Positions 1 to 8,597 are shown, counted from the first letter of the stretch. The stretch: 64,000 nucleotides of DNA from Nannocystis sp. RBIL2 (GCF_026626745.1 NZ_JAPNJW010000001.1:5316001-5380000); one strand, 5' to 3'. The notes: generated by a model from the letters alone, not told the origin. Made by a program: numbers and translations.

Positions 1-182
1 GGCCGCTCACCTCGGATCGCCCTGCGCCTGCGAGATCGCGTCGCCGCGGCGCGCGTGCGCTTCACCGCATCCCGCCGGCCGCGCCGGCCTCAGCACGGAC
101 GCGCGTGCGTCGGCTCCGTGAGCTCGGCCTGCACCTTCACGATGGCCGCGCCTTGGAATTGATTGCGTCGGCGCCCGATCCC
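1..182. other. No supportable gene
   Basis: GC-rich stretch downstream of the minus-strand gene that ends at 183. Open frames here look like compositional shadows. I see no start, ribosome-binding site or recognisable motif. Confidence 0.4.
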
Positions 183-713
183 TCAGGACGCGGCTGTGGC
201 GCCGGTCTCGGCATTGGCGACGTTGGCTTCGGGCACGTCGATGCGCCAGCGGGCCCGCACGCGCGCGACGACCTCGCCGATGCTGTTGCGGAGCTCGCCG
301 GTGACCTCGAATTCGTGCGTCCCGGGGCCAGCGGGGACCTGCACCTGGGCCTCGCCGGTGATCGTTCCGCGCGCCTTCTTCACGTACTCCATCGCCAGTT
401 CGCGGACGATCCCTCGCGCCCCGGGCGGGAGCAGGCTCATCACGGCCAGGCCGGTCACGGCCTCGCCGAGGTTCATCAGCGCGACGGCGTGGACGCAGCG
501 AAGATGGTTGCGCACGCCCCAGCGGTCGCGCATCTGCACCTTCGCGCGGCCGGCCTCCAGCTCCAGCACCAGCGGCGAGATGCTGCCGGTGTACGGCACC
601 GCCAGCGAGATGGCGCGCGCGAACAGCTGCTTGCCGAATGTCTTTGCAGACAGGCTCTTCCACATGTCGAGGACGCGGGTCGGGTCGCGCAGCGTGTCGA
701 TGCCGAGCTTCAT
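183..713 (-). CDS. DUF4442 hotdog-fold protein, probable acyl-CoA thioesterase-like
   Basis: A 176-residue protein resembling the DUF4442 branch of the hotdog-fold thioesterases. The N-terminal helix (about 1-40, with LWKSLSAKT-like spacing) leads into the strand region SPLVLELEAGRAKVQMRDRW. The conserved stretch NHLRCVHAVALMNLGEAVTG (about 88-107) is the segment that in this fold carries the central helix and substrate pocket. The C-terminal third alternates charge in a strand pattern ending RARWRIDVPEAN. The start is an ATG at 711-713. There is no signal peptide or membrane segment, so it should be cytoplasmic. Family members usually act on acyl-CoA or acyl-ACP thioesters; the substrate here cannot be read from sequence. 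It is transcribed divergently from the gene at 888, across a 174-base gap that must hold both promoters. Confidence 0.72.
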   Translation of the reverse strand: MKLGIDTLRDPTRVLDMWKSLSAKTFGKQLFARAISLAVPYTGSISPLVLELEAGRAKVQMRDRWGVRNHLRCVHAVALMNLGEAVTGLAVMSLLPPGARGIVRELAMEYVKKARGTITGEAQVQVPAGPGTHEFEVTGELRNSIGEVVARVRARWRIDVPEANVANAETGATAAS

Positions 714-887
714 GGGCGCGCAGTGTGTTGCCGAAGCCCCGGGCGAGTCAACGCGCGCGCCCCCGCGCGCCCTCGCCGCCTCGCGCGCATGGGAGTCCGG
801 TCACCGTGCGCAAAGGCGGGCGCGCACGATCGGCGGTTGCCGGGCACCACGGCATTGTGGATTATGCCCCCCAACCGAGACAGAACG

Positions 888-1322
888 ATGAACATGGCCG
901 TAATCCTCCGGTCTCTCACGACCAGCACCTCGCGCTACGAGGAGCGCGCCGACGGCGTCATCGTCCAGCGGCTGCTGACCACTCGCACGCAGACCCTCAC
1001 CGACGCACGGGAGAACACCTCCGCGCTCGTGCGGATCGCCGGTGGACACCCGCGCCGGGTCCTGCTCGACATCCGCATCATCCGCGCGCTGCAGGCCGGC
1101 GTCCGCGAGCACTACGCCGACCCCGAGGAGCTGAACCGGCATTGTGCCGCAGTCGCCCTCCTGGTCGCCACGCCCGGCGGCCACCAGCTCGGCCGCTACT
1201 TCATGGCCCAGAACACCGGCCCGCTGCCGATGCTGATGTTCACCGACGAGACCCAGGCGATCGAATGGCTGCACCGCGAGACCAGCGACCAGCCGACCTT
1301 CGCCGGCAGCGCCGCCCTCTGA
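888..1322 (+). CDS. STAS-like (DUF7793-type) small protein
   Basis: A 144-residue cytoplasmic protein. The start ATG at 888 is followed by an in-frame ATG two codons later; longer upstream frames are shadows of the minus-strand gene. The pattern of short strands and helices, with VLLDIRIIRALQAGVREHY (about 63-81), VALLVATPGG and FTDETQAIEWLHRE near the end, matches the STAS/SpoIIAA-like families. In these families the last helix carries a conserved E-A-x-x-W-L motif (here TQAIEWLH). No catalytic residues are visible. By family analogy it would be a regulatory or binding module rather than an enzyme. It is a single gene followed at once by a strong intrinsic terminator. Assignment to this fold is by pattern only. 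Confidence 0.55.
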   Translation: MNMAVILRSLTTSTSRYEERADGVIVQRLLTTRTQTLTDARENTSALVRIAGGHPRRVLLDIRIIRALQAGVREHYADPEELNRHCAAVALLVATPGGHQLGRYFMAQNTGPLPMLMFTDETQAIEWLHRETSDQPTFAGSAAL

Positions 1323-1336
1323 GCCGGTAGCGGGCC

Positions 1337-1369
1337 ACGCCGGCGAGTGACGCCGGCGTTTTCTTTTTT
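1337..1369 (+). terminator. Rho-independent terminator after the STAS-like gene
   Basis: Perfect 9-bp inverted repeat ACGCCGGCG / CGCCGGCGT at 1337-1345 and 1351-1359, with a 5-base loop (AGTGA). A run TTTCTTTTTT follows on the plus strand. It lies 15 bases after the stop codon at 1322. Confidence 0.9.
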
Positions 1370-1893
1370 AAAGAATATTCGAGGCGGCCGGCCGATCGTG
1401 CCAGCGGTCGCCGGGCGTTCGGGACATGTCCCGATGGACATCCGGGTATCGATCGCTCGGATCGCTGCGCAGCGACGGGCTCCTGCGCATCCTGTCCCGA
1501 AGGACATACTGCCGCGAGTCGATCCTCCGCGCTCCCGCGTCGCAGGAGCCGTGATTTCTCGGCGACGAATCGAGCAGCGGCCATTCGCGCAGAGCGTCGG
1601 TCCGCGAACGAAAAACAGAGAAATGCGTCATAGGACTTCATCGACTTGAATGCATTGGCGTGCTCGCGAATTCCGGCTACAGATGTCCGCAACGCGTAGC
1701 AGCGGCCAAATGCACGTTATAGGCACCTTTTAAACTTTCTGCAGACCGCGGTGATCGAGCCGGACGCATGGCGTTACTCGGACCGCGGGTGGTGCCGCTC
1801 GTGAGGCGGCCTGCTCGCTCGGGGCGCCACGGAGGGCGCGACGTTCCCCGGCGCGAGGCCACCCGTCCATTTCCCTCACGAACGCATTCGACC
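1370..1893. other. Intergenic, no gene; contains two copies of a TGTCC/GGACA motif
   Basis: Over 500 bases without a credible reading frame. It holds a 12-bp palindrome GGGACATGTCCC at 1421-1432 and a stem-loop TGTCC-CGAA-GGACA at 1493-1506, described with the dispersed stem-loop family. The 3' part (1720-1893) is the upstream region of the cytochrome lipoprotein gene and probably contains its promoter. Confidence 0.5.
1421..1506. repeat. Dispersed TGTCC/GGACA stem-loop motif, two copies
   Basis: GGGACATGTCCC (1421-1432) is a perfect palindrome. TGTCC (1493-1497) and GGACA (1502-1506) form a 5-bp stem with loop CGAA. The same core recurs at more than ten other places in this window with different loops. 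Confidence 0.6.
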
Positions 1894-3735
1894 ATGTCCC
1901 AGCGTACGTACTCCATCATCCCGCTCGCCGCCGCCGCGCTCACCCTCTTCACCGCAGGCGCCTGTAAGACAGTCGTCCTGCCCGGCAACGACAGCGGCGA
2001 CGAGACCGAGGGCACCGAAGGCACCGACTCCGCCACCGGACCCGGCGCTGGAAGCACGGACGGCGGCACCGACGGCCAGACCGGCTCCGCCAACTGCGGC
2101 GAGCTGTCGGCCAAGACGCTCGACATCCTCGACGTCAACTGCTCCAAGTGCCACGGCCCCGACAGCGCCGCGCTCGGCAGCATCAACTACATCACCAACC
2201 TCGACGCCCTGATCAAGAACGGCAAGGTCGTCCCCGGTCAGCCCAACAACTCGGCGCTGTACCGCCGCATGGCCGCCACCATGGCGCCGATGCCCCCGGA
2301 GGCCGAGACCCAGCGGCCGACCGACGACGACCTCCGCGTCGTCGAGCAGTGGATCGGCGAGTGCGCCGGCGTCACCGGCTGCGGCGACAACCCGTGGATC
2401 ACCCGCTCGGCGGTGATCGACATGATCCGCGCCGACCTGCTCAATACGCAGGAGATCTCGGCCGACGCGCGGCCCTTCATCCGCTACTTCAGCCTGGTCC
2501 ACCTCTACAACTACGGCTGGTGCTCGGACCAGATCGACATCTATCGCCACGCGCTGTCGAAGCTGGTCAACAGCCTGTCGAACGAGATCAAGGTCGTCGC
2601 GCCGACGCCGATCGACCCGGACAACCTGATCTTCCGCATCGACATCCGCGACTACGACTGGGACGCCCCGGGCAACGTGCTCGACCCCACCGTCGGCAGC
2701 GTCACCGAGACGTTCAAGGACACCTGGGAGCTCATCGCCGCCAAGGACCCGTACGCGATCGAGTTCATCGGCGACAGCGCCGAGGACGTGAAGCAGGCCA
2801 CCGGCACCAAGTTCTTCCTGCTGCAGGCCGACGCGTTCGTCGAGGTCGCGGCCCAGCCGCCGCTCTACCACGATGTCCTGCGGATCCCGCTGACCCGCCA
2901 GGAGCTGGAGGCGAGCTTCGGCATCGACGTCGAGGCCAACATCCAGGAGGAGGTCGACACCAACCCGAACCGGGTCGCGCGCGGCGCCTTCCACGACTCG
3001 GGCGTGTCCGAGAACCACCGCGTGATCGAGCGCCACGACTTCCCGAACGCCAGCAACCGCTCGTACTGGATCAGCTACGACTTCGGCAGCAACGCCGGCG
3101 ACGCCAACGTGTTCGTCGACCCGTTCAACTTCGTCGAGGACGGCAGCGAGATCATCTACAACCTGCCGAACGGCCTCCAGGGCTACATGATCGTCGACGA
3201 GTTCGGCGGCCGCATCGACGACGCGCCGATCCAGATCGTCCAGGACAAGAACGCCCCCGACGGCGTGGTCCGCAACGGCAAGTCGTGCATGGGCTGCCAC
3301 AACGTCGGCATGATCAACAAGGACGACGACCTGCGCTGGGAGGTCGACGAGAACCTCGGCGAGGGCGACTTCGACGACAACGAGCTCGACGCCATCCGCG
3401 CCCTCTACCCGACGCGCGACGACTTCAACATCCTGTTCTCGCTCGACGCCGACCGCTTCAACCTCGCCGTCAAGGCCGCCGGCGTGCCCCTCGGCGGCGA
3501 CAAGGAGCCGATCGTCACCGTGTTCAACGCGTTCGACGAGGACGTGGCGCTCCGCCGCGCCGCGGCCGAGCTGTGGACCACCGAGACGACCCTCCGCGAG
3601 AAGCTCGGCCAGCTCAGCCCCGACCTCGACAACCTCGGCAAGAACCAGACCGGCGTCCGCCGCGACGTGTTCTCCGCCGCCTTCTCCGACGCGATCTGCC
3701 AGCTCAAGGTCGGCCGCACCAAGGCCTGCCCGTAA
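1894..3735 (+). CDS. Di-haem cytochrome c lipoprotein
   Basis: A 613-residue exported protein. The start ATG at 1894 gives a compact signal peptide (MSQRTYSIIPLAAAALTLF) with a lipobox-like AGAC, so Cys24 is the probable lipidated residue. An upstream in-frame ATG would place 42 non-signal residues first and is rejected. A Gly/Thr/Asp-rich linker (about 30-68) follows. The first c-type haem motif is CSKCH at 83-87, in a short cytochrome domain (DILDVNCSKCHGPDSA) with a later Met-rich stretch (MAATMAPMPP) that can supply the axial ligand. A second haem motif CMGCH lies at 465-469, in VRNGKSCMGCHNVGM. The segment between has no motif I recognise. By family knowledge this would be an outer-membrane or periplasmic electron-transfer protein; its partner is unknown. 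A strong terminator follows at 3761-3812. Confidence 0.8.
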   Translation: MSQRTYSIIPLAAAALTLFTAGACKTVVLPGNDSGDETEGTEGTDSATGPGAGSTDGGTDGQTGSANCGELSAKTLDILDVNCSKCHGPDSAALGSINYITNLDALIKNGKVVPGQPNNSALYRRMAATMAPMPPEAETQRPTDDDLRVVEQWIGECAGVTGCGDNPWITRSAVIDMIRADLLNTQEISADARPFIRYFSLVHLYNYGWCSDQIDIYRHALSKLVNSLSNEIKVVAPTPIDPDNLIFRIDIRDYDWDAPGNVLDPTVGSVTETFKDTWELIAAKDPYAIEFIGDSAEDVKQATGTKFFLLQADAFVEVAAQPPLYHDVLRIPLTRQELEASFGIDVEANIQEEVDTNPNRVARGAFHDSGVSENHRVIERHDFPNASNRSYWISYDFGSNAGDANVFVDPFNFVEDGSEIIYNLPNGLQGYMIVDEFGGRIDDAPIQIVQDKNAPDGVVRNGKSCMGCHNVGMINKDDDLRWEVDENLGEGDFDDNELDAIRALYPTRDDFNILFSLDADRFNLAVKAAGVPLGGDKEPIVTVFNAFDEDVALRRAAAELWTTETTLREKLGQLSPDLDNLGKNQTGVRRDVFSAAFSDAICQLKVGRTKACP

Positions 3736-3760
3736 GCGCCGCACCGAGCGACGCGACATC

Positions 3761-3812
3761 GAGCCGACCTCCGCGCCCGCCAGAGCGCAGGAGGTCGGCT
3801 CCTCTCTTTTTT
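3761..3812 (+). terminator. Rho-independent terminator after the cytochrome lipoprotein
   Basis: Perfect 12-bp inverted repeat GAGCCGACCTCC (3761-3772) / GGAGGTCGGCTC (3790-3801), followed by CTCTCTTTTTT. A near copy of the same hairpin lies at 4181-4213. Confidence 0.9.
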
Positions 3813-3834
3813 CAACGAACCGTTTCGCCGTCGC

Positions 3835-4140
3835 TCACGGCACCTCGACCGGCGGCAACGGCGGGTGGGCGCAGTCGTGCGGGGCGAGGTCGAACGACTT
3901 GCCCGCTCCGAGCCCGAGCGCGTCGAAGTCGACGAAGTCGGCGTCGTCGTTTTGGCGAATGCAAAGATTCAGGTGTCCGTCGCCGTTGTCCTTGGCTGTG
4001 TCGACGACGCCGTCTCACGCCAGCTGGGTCATCGGGTCGAGCATGAACACGTCGCGGAACAGCTCGGCAGGCGCGAGGCCGTTGTTCGCGAGCTGGTTGT
4101 CGTGAATGTCGACAGTCTCGGAGTAGCCGTCAGCGTCGAG
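3835..4140 (-). pseudogene. 3' remnant of a hypothetical gene with an in-frame TGA
   Basis: Reading the minus strand from about 4140 down to a TGA at 3835-3837 gives one continuous frame with a single internal TGA at 4015-4017. Before the stop it reads DADGYSETVDIHDNQLANNG and ends MLDPMTQLA. After the stop it continues DGVVDTAKDNGDGHLNLC and ends PPLPPVEVP. Both halves have coding-like composition and Asp-rich calcium-loop-like character (DADGYS, DNGDGH), and no frame change is needed, so TGG to TGA is the simplest explanation. The 5' end is missing: upstream of about 4140 the frame runs into the terminator copy at 4181-4213. Product unknown; a calcium-binding-repeat or EF-hand-like secreted protein is possible but not shown. 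Confidence 0.55.
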
Positions 4141-4180
4141 CCCGGGACCGCGAGGTCGGCTCCGACTTTTTGAGCTCCAC

Positions 4181-4217
4181 GAGCCGACCTCTCGCGCCGC
4201 GAGAGGTCGGCTCTTCT
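4181..4217 (+). terminator. Second copy of the terminator hairpin
   Basis: Inverted repeat GAGCCGACCTCTCGCG (4181-4196) / CGCGAGAGGTCGGCTC (4198-4213), followed by TTCTCTTTCTC. The outer 10 bases are identical to the terminator at 3761-3801. No intact plus-strand gene ends just before it, so it looks like a leftover or duplicated terminator. Confidence 0.6.
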
Positions 4218-4551
4218 CTTTCTCGAACGGCACGAGCTCGAGGCGCGTCGCCGCGGCTTGCGGCGCTCACCGATGCGGTCGTCGGCTCCCGGCAGCGAAC
4301 ACCTACCTGCCAGTATCACGTGAGAGACGGCCGAGCTCAGGGCTCGGGCATGAAGCGGATCGGCTCCTCGTGGACTGCTCACATACGACCTGCGCGGATT
4401 TACTTATTGAGGATGTATCTGGAAGATAGTATGGAGTCGACGTCTGACTGACATTCGCCGAAACGTGGAGATACCGATGTCCATGCGCCCTTTCATCTCG
4501 TGGAACCTCCTGGCTGCGACACGCCGGCCGGCGCCCTTTGCCGTGGCGGGA
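4218..4551. other. Upstream region of the first IgGFc-type gene, no gene seen
   Basis: No credible reading frame. The AT-rich patch around 4395-4440 (GGATTTACTTATTGAGGATG) stands out in this GC-rich DNA and is the likeliest promoter region for the gene at 4552. Confidence 0.4.
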
Positions 4552-6450
4552 ATGCGAAGACTGCACAGCTTGCAATACAGCGCCCTCATCCTTCTCGCGT
4601 GCGTCCCGCTCGGCTGCGGCGACTCGAGCGGGGGCGAGACCGCGGCTTGGACCGCGCCGACGATCGGCGGCTCGTCCACAGACGACCCGACAGCCACCGC
4701 GGGCAGCAACACCGAGGGCAGCGCGTCGGCGTCGCAGGGCAGCATGAGCGAGCCGACGCTCGGCACCACCGGCGAGACCGCCACCGCCGCGACGACGCCG
4801 ACCACCGGGATGGTCGACGAGACGTTCGGCACCACCGACTGGGCATGCTGGCCATCGGTGTGCTCGGACGACTTCTCCGAGGTGCTGTGCGACGGCGAGG
4901 TCGTCGAGAGCTGCGGCGACGGGACCTACTGCGTCGACGAAGTCTGCACTCCGCTGAGCGCGTGCGAGGCCGCCGGGCTGCTCAAGGGCAGCCAGGGCTG
5001 CAACTTCTGGTCGGTCAAGACCGAGCTGCTCAAAGACGCGACCGGCACCTGCTTCGCGGCCTTCATCGCCAACACCGCCGACCAGCCGGTGCATATCGAG
5101 GTCGAGTACGACGGCCAGGCGCTGCCGGTCGCCGAGTTCACGCGGATCCCTCAGGGCCAGGGCAGCGGCCTGACCTACGCCCCCTACGACACCGTCGCCG
5201 GGCTGCCGGTCGGCGAGGTGGCGATCGTGTTCCTGTCCCGCGGGCCAGGCGACTTCCCGGACTGCCCGGCGCCGGCGGGGATCCAGCAGGAGGTCCAGGT
5301 CGTCGGCACCGGGCTCGGCAAGGCCTTCCGGATCTCCACCGACCAGCCGGTCGCGGCCTACCAGATGCTGCCCTACGGCGGCGGCTCGGTCGCGGCGACC
5401 TCGGCGACCCTGCTGCTGCCGACCAGCGTCTGGGACGTCAACTACATGGCGATCAACGCCTACAAGAAGAGCGCCCTGGTCCCGGACGCCAACCCGCTCT
5501 TCGTCGTCGTCGCCGACGAGGACGGCACCGAGATCACGCTCGACCCGAAGGTCGAGGTCGTCGGCGGGAACGGCCTGCAGGGCGGCCCGGCCGGCGTGCC
5601 GCTGAAGTACTCGCTGAACCGCGGGCAGACGATCCAGTTCAGCCAGCCGACCGAGCTCACCGGCTCGCCGCTCTTCGCCAACAAGCGCGTCGGGGTGTTC
5701 GGCGGCGCGAGCTGCCTCAACATCCCGCAGAACACCCTGGCCTGCGACGGGGCGCACCAGCAGATCCCGCCGGTCAAGGCGCTCGGCCACGCGTACGCGG
5801 GGGTGCGCTACCGCAACCGCACGGTCGACGAGGAGTCGCCGCCCTGGCGCCTGGTCGGCACGGTCGCGAACACGCAGCTGACGTGGACGCCCGCCAAGCC
5901 GAACGGGGCGCCCGACACCCTCGCGCGCGGCGAGGTCGCCGAGTTCAACTCGCCCGGGCCCTTCCTCGTGCAGAGCCAGGACGCCGACCACCCCTTCTAC
6001 CTCGCGGCGTACATGACCGGCGGCGGGTATTACAACGGCGTCGGCGACCCCGAGTGGGTCAACGTCGTCCCCTCGGAGCAGTTCCTCGAAAAGTACGTGT
6101 TCTTCACCGACCCGACCTACTCCGAGAGCCACCTCGTCATCACCCGCAGCAAGGTCGACGGCGCGTTCGCGGACGTGAACCTCCAGTGCGCCGGCGCCCT
6201 GGCCGGCTGGCAGCCGCTCGGCGCCGACTTCGAGTACACCCGCATCGACCTCGTCACCGGCAACTTCCAGGACGTCGGCAACTGCTCGAACGGCCGCCAC
6301 GAGATCTCGAGCGAGAACCCCTTCGGCGTCACCGTGTGGGGCTGGGGCTCGTTCAAGAGCGAGAACTTCTCCACCGCGTACGTCTCCTACGCCTACCCCG
6401 CCGGCGCCAGGCTCAAGGCGATCAACGAAGTCGAGGTCATCCCGGAGTGA
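4552..6450 (+). CDS. IgGFc-binding-type surface lipoprotein (paralogue 1)
   Basis: A 632-residue exported protein. I chose the ATG at 4552 because it puts a basic n-region (MRRLH) directly before a hydrophobic core and PLGC, making Cys22 the probable lipidation site; an earlier in-frame ATG at 4465 adds 29 residues with no signal-peptide logic. A Thr/Ser-rich linker runs from about 25 to 85. A Cys-rich patch (WACWPSVCSDDF, VVESCGDGTYCVDEVC) follows. The large C-terminal part has the alternation typical of the IgGFc-binding N-terminal domain: FAAFIANTADQPVHIEVEY, ISTDQPVAAYQMLPYGG, LLLPTSVWDVNYMAI and VVVADEDGTEITLDP. The neighbour at 6730 has the same architecture and matching motifs. In this family the domain is an extracellular binding module; the ligand in bacteria is unknown. 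A small stem-loop follows immediately at 6452-6467. Confidence 0.78.
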   Translation: MRRLHSLQYSALILLACVPLGCGDSSGGETAAWTAPTIGGSSTDDPTATAGSNTEGSASASQGSMSEPTLGTTGETATAATTPTTGMVDETFGTTDWACWPSVCSDDFSEVLCDGEVVESCGDGTYCVDEVCTPLSACEAAGLLKGSQGCNFWSVKTELLKDATGTCFAAFIANTADQPVHIEVEYDGQALPVAEFTRIPQGQGSGLTYAPYDTVAGLPVGEVAIVFLSRGPGDFPDCPAPAGIQQEVQVVGTGLGKAFRISTDQPVAAYQMLPYGGGSVAATSATLLLPTSVWDVNYMAINAYKKSALVPDANPLFVVVADEDGTEITLDPKVEVVGGNGLQGGPAGVPLKYSLNRGQTIQFSQPTELTGSPLFANKRVGVFGGASCLNIPQNTLACDGAHQQIPPVKALGHAYAGVRYRNRTVDEESPPWRLVGTVANTQLTWTPAKPNGAPDTLARGEVAEFNSPGPFLVQSQDADHPFYLAAYMTGGGYYNGVGDPEWVNVVPSEQFLEKYVFFTDPTYSESHLVITRSKVDGAFADVNLQCAGALAGWQPLGADFEYTRIDLVTGNFQDVGNCSNGRHEISSENPFGVTVWGWGSFKSENFSTAYVSYAYPAGARLKAINEVEVIPE

Positions 6451-6451
6451 C

Positions 6452-6467
6452 CTGTCCCTCCAGACAG
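6452..6467. repeat. Small stem-loop CTGTC / GACAG directly after a stop codon
   Basis: CTGTC (6452-6456) and GACAG (6463-6467) with a 6-base loop, starting two bases after the stop codon of the preceding gene. Member of the dispersed TGTCC/GGACA family. Confidence 0.5.
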
Positions 6468-6619
6468 CGAGCCCCCGCCTCAAGCCGCGCAGCCCCACGC
6501 GGCGGTCCAGGCGAGCGGCGAGGCGACGAACGCCACGAGCATACCGACAGGCGTCCGCGGACTTCTTCTTGACCCGTCTCCTCGCCTGCGTGGGTTCGCG
6601 CTCTCTTCCGAAGTAAATA

Positions 6620-6642
6620 CGACTTACTTAGCAAGTAAGTCG
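6620..6642. promoter_or_regulatory. Perfect AT-rich palindrome upstream of the second IgGFc-type gene
   Basis: CGACTTACTT (6620-6629) and AAGTAAGTCG (6633-6642) are exact reverse complements around a 3-base centre. It lies about 90 bases before the ATG at 6730 and is not followed by a T-run, which fits an operator better than a terminator. AT-rich in a GC-rich setting. The regulator is unknown. Confidence 0.45.
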
Positions 6643-6729
6643 CGCTTACACAAGGGGGTGCATCGCCGCGCGCCGCGACGCGGCGCACCGGCGCTTTCGC
6701 GGCCCGGCGGCCGGTGCAATGATTCGGCG

Positions 6730-8559
6730 ATGCACTTCGAGCTCGCACTCTCGTCCGTCCTCGTCCTCCTCGTCGCCTGCAACGGCGACAACCCCGTCAG
6801 CAGCGCGAGCGACGGGACCGGCGTCACGACAGTCACCGCCACCGAGTCGACCACCTCGACGACCCAGGGCGCGGCGCCGACGACCTCCGGGGTCGTCACC
6901 GACACCGGCACCTCGACCGGCGGCGCCGACACCATCCCGCCCGTCTGCCCCGAAGGCGCGATCGTCTGCGAGGGCGACACCAAGAAGGTGTGCGACGGCA
7001 TGGGCGGCTTCTCCGAGCAGACCCCGTGCGACGATGTCTGCGTCGACGGCCTCGGCTGCCTCCTGTGCAACCCCGGCCAGGGCGTGTGCGACGGCGACGT
7101 CGCCCACGTCTGCAACGACGCCGGCGACGGCTACGTCGACACCTACTGCGACGAGGTCCAGGGGGTGACGTGCGACCCGGACCTCGGCCACTGCGTCGGC
7201 GCCTGCGCCCCCGCCAACCTCGGCACCTCGTACATCGGCTGCGACTACTACCCGACGGTGACGACCACCAGGGTCGGTCTCATGTATCACTTCGCCGTCG
7301 TCGTCTCCAACACCACCGATCAGGGCGCCCACGTCACGATCACCCGCGGCGCCACCACGGTCACCGAGGACGACGTCCCGAGCGAGAGCGTCAAGGTGAT
7401 CACCCTCCCGTGGGTCAGCGAGCTCAGGGATGTCGCGGACAGCGGGCTCGTTCCTGACGGCGCCTACCGGGTGCGCTCGACCCAGCCGATCACCCTGTAC
7501 CAGTACAGCCCGCTCGAGTACGTCATCGACGACGAGTATTCGATGGCCAACGACGCCTCGCTGCTGGTGCCGGTCAACGTCTGGAGCGGCGACTACTGGG
7601 TGGCGATCCGCAACACCATGGGCGGCTGGAACCCCGGCGGCTACGCCGTGGTCGCCAGCCAGGACGGCACCCAGGTGACGGTGACCCCGTCGGCGACCGG
7701 CAAGATCGTCAACCCCGGCGGCGGGATCGCGGCCGACGGCACCGGCGTCGTCATGCTCGACGAGGGCGACGTCCTGCAGGTCCTCTCCGGGCACGGCGGC
7801 GGCGAGCCTTCCATGCCCGACATCGCCGACCTCACCGGCACCCACGTCACCGCCGACAAGCCGATCCAGGTGATCGCGGCTCATCACTGCACCTATATCC
7901 CGTTCGACGTCGAGGCCTGCGACCACCTCGAGGAGTCGATGCTCCCGTACGAGAGCCTCGCCAGGGAGTACCTCGTCACCACCCCGTTCGTGAAGCCACT
8001 GGGCCAGGAGCCGTTCATCAAGCCGCGCATGGTCCGGGTGATCGCCACCGAGGCGGGCACCACCATCAGCTACGAGCCGCCGCAGGACGGCGCGCCGACG
8101 ACCCTCGCCAACCCCGGCGACTACTTCGAGCTCGCGGCCACCGACAAGGACTTCATGATCACCGCCAGCGCCAAGGTCGTCGTCTCCGAGTACATGCAGG
8201 GCCAGCAGGCGGGCGGCATGACCGGCGACCCGGCGATGACGATCGCGGTGCCGCTCAAGCAGTACCGCACCGACTACCTGTTCCACGCCCCGGTCAACTA
8301 CGAGAGCTCGTTCGTCAACGTCACCGCGCCGGTGAGCGCGAGCATCACCCTCGACGGCGTGCCCCTGCCCGCGCCGACCCCGATCGGCGCAACCGGCTAC
8401 GGTGTCATCCGCGCCCAGCTCTCGAACGCCGGCGACGGCACGCACGCGCTGACCGGCGACCAGAAGTTCGGCATCCAGGTCTACGGCTACGGGCAGTACA
8501 CCAGCTACTGGTACCCCGGCGGGGCCGATCTCAAGTTCATCCCGAACATCCCGGAGTAG
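6730..8559 (+). CDS. IgGFc-binding-type surface lipoprotein (paralogue 2)
   Basis: A 609-residue exported protein. The ATG at 6730 gives a short signal peptide ending in a canonical LVAC lipobox (Cys17); the in-frame ATG at 6658 would add a 24-residue Arg-rich leader and is rejected. A Thr/Ser linker (about 20-65) precedes a Cys-rich stretch with repeated C-D-G units (CEGDTKKVCDGMGG, VCDGDVAHVCNDAGDGY). The IgGFc-binding-type domain then follows, with FAVVVSNTTDQGAHVTI, VRSTQPITLYQYSPLEY, LLVPVNVWSGDYWVAI and VVASQDGTQVTVTPS, in the same order as in the gene at 4552. It is thus a diverged tandem duplicate of that gene. Likely displayed on the outer membrane; the ligand is unknown. The palindrome at 6620-6642 is a candidate control site. 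It is convergent with the peptidase gene ending at 8688. Confidence 0.78.
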   Translation: MHFELALSSVLVLLVACNGDNPVSSASDGTGVTTVTATESTTSTTQGAAPTTSGVVTDTGTSTGGADTIPPVCPEGAIVCEGDTKKVCDGMGGFSEQTPCDDVCVDGLGCLLCNPGQGVCDGDVAHVCNDAGDGYVDTYCDEVQGVTCDPDLGHCVGACAPANLGTSYIGCDYYPTVTTTRVGLMYHFAVVVSNTTDQGAHVTITRGATTVTEDDVPSESVKVITLPWVSELRDVADSGLVPDGAYRVRSTQPITLYQYSPLEYVIDDEYSMANDASLLVPVNVWSGDYWVAIRNTMGGWNPGGYAVVASQDGTQVTVTPSATGKIVNPGGGIAADGTGVVMLDEGDVLQVLSGHGGGEPSMPDIADLTGTHVTADKPIQVIAAHHCTYIPFDVEACDHLEESMLPYESLAREYLVTTPFVKPLGQEPFIKPRMVRVIATEAGTTISYEPPQDGAPTTLANPGDYFELAATDKDFMITASAKVVVSEYMQGQQAGGMTGDPAMTIAVPLKQYRTDYLFHAPVNYESSFVNVTAPVSASITLDGVPLPAPTPIGATGYGVIRAQLSNAGDGTHALTGDQKFGIQVYGYGQYTSYWYPGGADLKFIPNIPE

Positions 8560-8597
8560 CCCGCCGCGCCCCAGGCGCTGCCCTCAGGCACCCGACA

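Noticed and set aside
1876-3759. Long minus-strand frame opposite the cytochrome lipoprotein
   Set aside because: Val/Asp/Ala/Arg-rich composition without motifs, which is the usual shadow of a GC-rich gene. The plus-strand gene has haem motifs and a signal peptide.
4141-4170. A third terminator-like sequence (GCGAGGTCGGCTCCGACTTTTT)
   Set aside because: It shares the GAGGTCGGCTC arm but has no matching left arm and no gene before it. Probably a remnant.
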